DNA of 64,000 bases from Flavobacterium panici (GTDB lineage Bacteria > Bacteroidota > Bacteroidia > Flavobacteriales > Flavobacteriaceae), in the NCBI RefSeq assembly GCF_903819335.1, contig NZ_CAIJDE010000049.1:145509-209508 (forward strand), written 5' to 3'. The first letter of the stretch is position 1; each line of letters opens with the position of its first letter. Shown in pieces: positions 60,700 to 64,000 of this stretch. The position numbers and the translations under genes were made by a program. The notes below the pieces were generated by a model. That model saw nothing but the letters and a program-made list of their open reading frames with translations. It ran no database searches and was not told where the DNA came from.

Positions 60700-63600
60700 T
60701 TAGAAATTAACATTCAATCCAAGCGTTGTAATAATTGGCGAAGGATAACGTCCATTATCAATACCACTTAAAAGTGCATCCTGATTAATTGATCCAACTT
60801 CTGGATCGTAACCTTTGTATTTTGTAAAGGTTAAAACGTTTTGAGCGTTAGAATATATCTTAATGTTTGAGATTCCGTATTTAGAATATAATTTCTTTGG
60901 AAGATTATATCCTATCGAAATATTCTTTACTCTTACATAAGAACCATCTTCTACAAAGCGGTTGCTAAAACGGTAGTTTGAAGCTGATGATGCAGACGAC
61001 GCCGCAATTCTGGTCATATAAGGATCTCCACCCACAATTTGTACATTACGATAATCGTTTGGCCCGTTTGGATCGATTAATTCTAATTGCGCATATCCTA
61101 AAGAAGATTTCAATAAATTGGTATTTTCACGAGGATTTTCTAACCAGCGTCTTTGGTAGTTTACGATATCATTTCCGTAAGAACCTGTCAGCAAAATGTT
61201 GATATCAAATCCTTGAAAAGAAAATGTGTTTCCGATACCGAAAGTAAAATCCGGAGCTGGATTTCCAATGTAATCGCGGTCTTTTTCGTTGATGATCCCG
61301 TCTTTGTTTATATCTTCAAAAATATAATCCCCAATCCAAACGCCGTTTTCACCAATCGCCATTCCTTCTGGCAAAGCTGTTGGTTTTACTACTCCGTCTT
61401 TATCTTTATAATAGAAATCTGTTGCTTTTTCAAATCGGCCAATCACTTTATAACCGTAAAACTGTCCAATTGCTTCTCCAACTGCTGTTCTGGTAACTGT
61501 TGTAACATCAGAACCTTGCTGAATGTTTTTATTTAATACGCCAGATTCTGTATTAAGAGCTAAAACTTTGCTTCTGTTCATTGAGAAAACAATATTCGAT
61601 TTCCATATAAAATCGTTTCTCTCCATGTTGATGGTATTCAAACTGAATTCAAATCCTTTATTTTCAAGAGATCCAATGTTTACTGTTGGCGGTCTTGTCG
61701 CCCCTTGTCCCGTTGTTCCTACGTAAGCCGGCAATGGAAGTTCCAGCAATAAGTCGTTTGTTTTTTTGTAATATACATCGGCAACCAGTTCTACTCTGTT
61801 ATTAAAAAGTCCAAGGTCTAAACCTAAGTTACTTGAATAAGTAGTTTCCCATTTAATGTCTGGATTTGCGGTATTTCCTGCCAATTGTCCTGTTCCCCAG
61901 TTTGTTGCCGAAGATCCATAAATTGAAGTATAAGCGTAGTTTGGCGCACTTTGATTACCAACTGCTCCCCAACCTAAACGCAATTTTAAATTGTTGATGG
62001 TTTTATTTTCTTTTAAGAAATTTTCGTTTGAGATTTTCCAGGCCAAAGCGGCTGACGGAAACCATCCCCAGCGATTTTCTTCAGCAAATTTTGAAGATCC
62101 GTCTCGTCTTAAAGTCGCAGTCAGTAAATATTTATCATTGAAAGAATAAAACAATCTCCCAAAGTAAGAGCTGATAGAACTTACACTGCTTGCATTTGAG
62201 TTTCTTGCTGTTGTAGCATCTCCGGCATTTAAATCTGTAGCACCGTTTGTGATGTAACCAGAACGGTATCCGTAAAGGTTTTCCCAGCTTGATTCCTGCA
62301 TTTCCTGACCTAACATGGCATTAATGGTATGTGCGCCAAAAGTTTTATTGTAAGTCAATAAATTGTTCCAGCTCCAGAATGCACTGTTTGATTTTGTTCT
62401 TGTTCCTTCGCGAACATCATTTACTAATGCTCCAAAAGTATACGATGGATTAAAAGTATAATTGTTTGCAAATCCGTAATCTAATGAATATTGCGTTTTG
62501 AATTTAAGGTCTTTTGTAAAACCAATTTCAGCATACGTATTAGCTCTAATGGCGTAATTTTTATTGTGATTGTCTTTTATAGAAGCTAAACCTATTGGAT
62601 TATTTTGAACGAATTCTGTAGTATCAGGTCCGTCAAAACTTCCATCGGCATTACGAACCGCAACGTTTGGCGTTTGTTTTAAAGCCGTTATAATTAAAGC
62701 ATCGTCTGTTACCGTTGTAGTTTGATTGTATTGACTCAGGGCAAAGTTTACTCCCAATTTTAAAAAGCTTTTTACCTGAGAATCTACAACTCCTCTTAAA
62801 TTGAAACGGTCAAATGAAGAGCCAATTGCTATACCTTCCTGGTCTAAATAACCAATTCCTAAAGAGTAAGTTGTACTTTCTGAGCCTCCTGAAGCTGATA
62901 AATTGTAACTCTGCATTAAAGCCGTGTTGAACAATTCTTTCTGCCAGTCCGTTCCTTCTCCCAATAAATCAGGGCGAATGAAGGTATTGTCACGCTGTAC
63001 AATTCCTAAGTCTGAACGTGTATTTTTTAATGTTCCGTATTCTCTCAGGTTTAATAAATCCAAATGTTTCGGAATTTCCTGCCATCCTACATAACTGTCA
63101 AAGTTTAAAGTAAGATCGCCTTTTTTACCGCGTTTTGTGGTTACGATAATAACTCCGTTTGCTGCTCTCGAACCGTAAATTGCAGTTGCAGAAGCATCTT
63201 TTAAAACGTCCATCGAAACAATGTCTGACGGATTAATCATAGAAAGCGGATTCGTGTTTACAGAACTTGTTGTATTGTCGATAATTACACCATCGATTAC
63301 AAAAATGGGTTCATTTGATCCGGTTAACGAACTGATACCACGAATACGAATAGAAGAACTTGCTCCCGGCGCACCGTTGTTTGCCTGTACGTTTACACCC
63401 GCCGCACGTCCTTGTAAAACCTGCTCGATAGATGTTGTTACAGATTGTGTAACTGCCTGACTGGTTACTGATGAAACAGAACCTGTTAAGTCTGATCTTT
63501 TCATGGTGCCGTAACCTACAACTACAACTTCTTTTAAGCTGCTTACATCTTCTTCAAGTGTTACATCTATTTTGCTTTTGTTGGCAACCGCAACGTCTTT

Positions 63601-63867
63601 TGATTTGTAACCAATAAAGCTGAAAGATAAAATTGCATTTGCGGGAACCGGGCTGATGGTATACGTTCCGTCAAAATTTGAAACCGAACTGATTTTAGTT
63701 CCTTTTACAAAAATGTTTACTCCCGGTATTGGTCCGTTACTATCAGAAACTGTTCCTGACACAGTGGTTTGTGCATTTACCGCAGCAGAAAATACCAGCA
63801 TCAGGATTAAGTATCCTAAGTTTTTAAAGTATTTTGATTTGCTTTTAGTAATTAAAAGGTTAGTCAT
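60700..63867 (-). CDS. susC: SusC-type TonB-dependent receptor of the xylan locus
   Basis: The complete 1055-residue protein has a signal peptide ending near AAVNAQ, a carboxypeptidase-D-like domain (TVSGTVSDSNGPIPGVNIFVKGT), a plug with VVVGYGTMKRSDLTGSVSSV, the SusC signature MDVLKDASATAIYGSRAANGVIIVTT, and a barrel ending LGLNVNF. It imports xylo-oligosaccharides with the adjacent SusD. It is the first gene of the minus-strand xylan run inside the window; it takes the XusA position in the conserved core. The promoter candidate at 63973-63980 sits at the window's right edge. No HTCS or other regulator for this locus is seen, but it may lie beyond base 64000. Confidence 0.97.
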   Translation of the reverse strand: MTNLLITKSKSKYFKNLGYLILMLVFSAAVNAQTTVSGTVSDSNGPIPGVNIFVKGTKISSVSNFDGTYTISPVPANAILSFSFIGYKSKDVAVANKSKIDVTLEEDVSSLKEVVVVGYGTMKRSDLTGSVSSVTSQAVTQSVTTSIEQVLQGRAAGVNVQANNGAPGASSSIRIRGISSLTGSNEPIFVIDGVIIDNTTSSVNTNPLSMINPSDIVSMDVLKDASATAIYGSRAANGVIIVTTKRGKKGDLTLNFDSYVGWQEIPKHLDLLNLREYGTLKNTRSDLGIVQRDNTFIRPDLLGEGTDWQKELFNTALMQSYNLSASGGSESTTYSLGIGYLDQEGIAIGSSFDRFNLRGVVDSQVKSFLKLGVNFALSQYNQTTTVTDDALIITALKQTPNVAVRNADGSFDGPDTTEFVQNNPIGLASIKDNHNKNYAIRANTYAEIGFTKDLKFKTQYSLDYGFANNYTFNPSYTFGALVNDVREGTRTKSNSAFWSWNNLLTYNKTFGAHTINAMLGQEMQESSWENLYGYRSGYITNGATDLNAGDATTARNSNASSVSSISSYFGRLFYSFNDKYLLTATLRRDGSSKFAEENRWGWFPSAALAWKISNENFLKENKTINNLKLRLGWGAVGNQSAPNYAYTSIYGSSATNWGTGQLAGNTANPDIKWETTYSSNLGLDLGLFNNRVELVADVYYKKTNDLLLELPLPAYVGTTGQGATRPPTVNIGSLENKGFEFSLNTINMERNDFIWKSNIVFSMNRSKVLALNTESGVLNKNIQQGSDVTTVTRTAVGEAIGQFYGYKVIGRFEKATDFYYKDKDGVVKPTALPEGMAIGENGVWIGDYIFEDINKDGIINEKDRDYIGNPAPDFTFGIGNTFSFQGFDINILLTGSYGNDIVNYQRRWLENPRENTNLLKSSLGYAQLELIDPNGPNDYRNVQIVGGDPYMTRIAASSASSASNYRFSNRFVEDGSYVRVKNISIGYNLPKKLYSKYGISNIKIYSNAQNVLTFTKYKGYDPEVGSINQDALLSGIDNGRYPSPIITTLGLNVNF

Positions 63868-63972
63868 AAATAATTAGTTTAATGAGTTAATAGTATGGTT
63901 TAGTTAGTTTTTTTTATGAAATGATTCAGGAATTGTTTTCAGAATAAAAACAACTCATAATCATTATTGAAA

Positions 63973-63980
63973 CAAATATA
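63973..63980 (-). promoter_or_regulatory. TATATTTG -7 element upstream of the xylan susC
   Basis: On the minus strand this is a perfect match to TAnnTTTG, giving a leader of roughly 95-100 bases to the susC ATG. The matching -33 box would lie at or beyond the window edge, so it cannot be checked. Confidence 0.45.
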
Positions 63981-64000
63981 TATAAAAAACAATAATACAC

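Noticed and set aside
1..64000. tRNA or rRNA genes and integrase or attachment sites
   Set aside because: None was recognised on reading; no tRNA-like cloverleaf, rRNA segment, integrase or transposase gene was seen.

Overview
The window reads as chromosome of a Flavobacterium-like member of the Bacteroidota. It is AT-rich. It carries SusC/SusD outer-membrane pairs and a hybrid two-component regulator. Starts lack Shine-Dalgarno sequences, and TAnnTTTG-type promoter elements are present. Almost all of it is glycan-utilisation machinery, arranged as three loci separated by a small amino-sugar, fucose and NO-stress interval and by many palindromic repeats.

Region 1 (1-25808). A long minus-strand run encodes what looks like an N-glycan degradation pathway. 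In order of transcription it holds a GH92 alpha-mannosidase, an SSS-family Na+/solute symporter, a cytoplasmic GH130 mannoside phosphorylase, a CBM9-like protein, an uncharacterised TIM-barrel lipoprotein, a Tat-exported glycosylasparaginase, a GH2 beta-galactosidase, a GH20 hexosaminidase, a GH29 fucosidase, a second GH92, a PA14-bearing GH3, and a SusC receptor cut by the window edge. Together these could strip Gal, GlcNAc, Fuc, Man and possibly Xyl, import a small core such as Man-GlcNAc, phosphorolyse it, and cleave GlcNAc-Asn. A LytS-type kinase and LytTR regulator are transcribed divergently from the head of the run.

Region 2 (25809-33071). This holds a NagB deaminase fused to a PIG-L/LmbE deacetylase-like domain, a second GH29 with C-terminal discoidin-like modules, flavohemoglobin hmp with a DUF2798-like membrane protein, and dense palindromic repeats. 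A palindromic operator lies upstream of hmp.

Region 3 (33072-50267). This is a polysaccharide utilisation locus. A plus-strand HTCS regulator faces a minus-strand run of SusC, SusD, a clan-A glycanase lipoprotein, a GH43-like propeller protein, GH2, GH43, aldose 1-epimerase and GH43. A near-identical 20-bp direct repeat between the HTCS gene and susC is the likely operator. The substrate is probably a plant hemicellulose or pectin side chain, but the sequence alone does not fix it.

Region 4 (50595-64000). A left-handed beta-helix protein is followed by a xylan locus on the minus strand: SusC, SusD, an IPT-containing surface glycan-binding protein, a GH10 xylanase with carbohydrate-binding modules inserted inside its catalytic domain, GH35, and a SASA-type acetylesterase. 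The first four match the conserved xylan core (XusA-XusB-XusE-Xyn10C order) known in Bacteroidota.

The strongest unexplained signal is a set of at least six dispersed palindromic repeat families. They are concentrated in intercistronic gaps, very often lie within about 30 nt downstream of a stop codon, are nested in one another in places, and in one family show compensatory changes in both hairpin arms.
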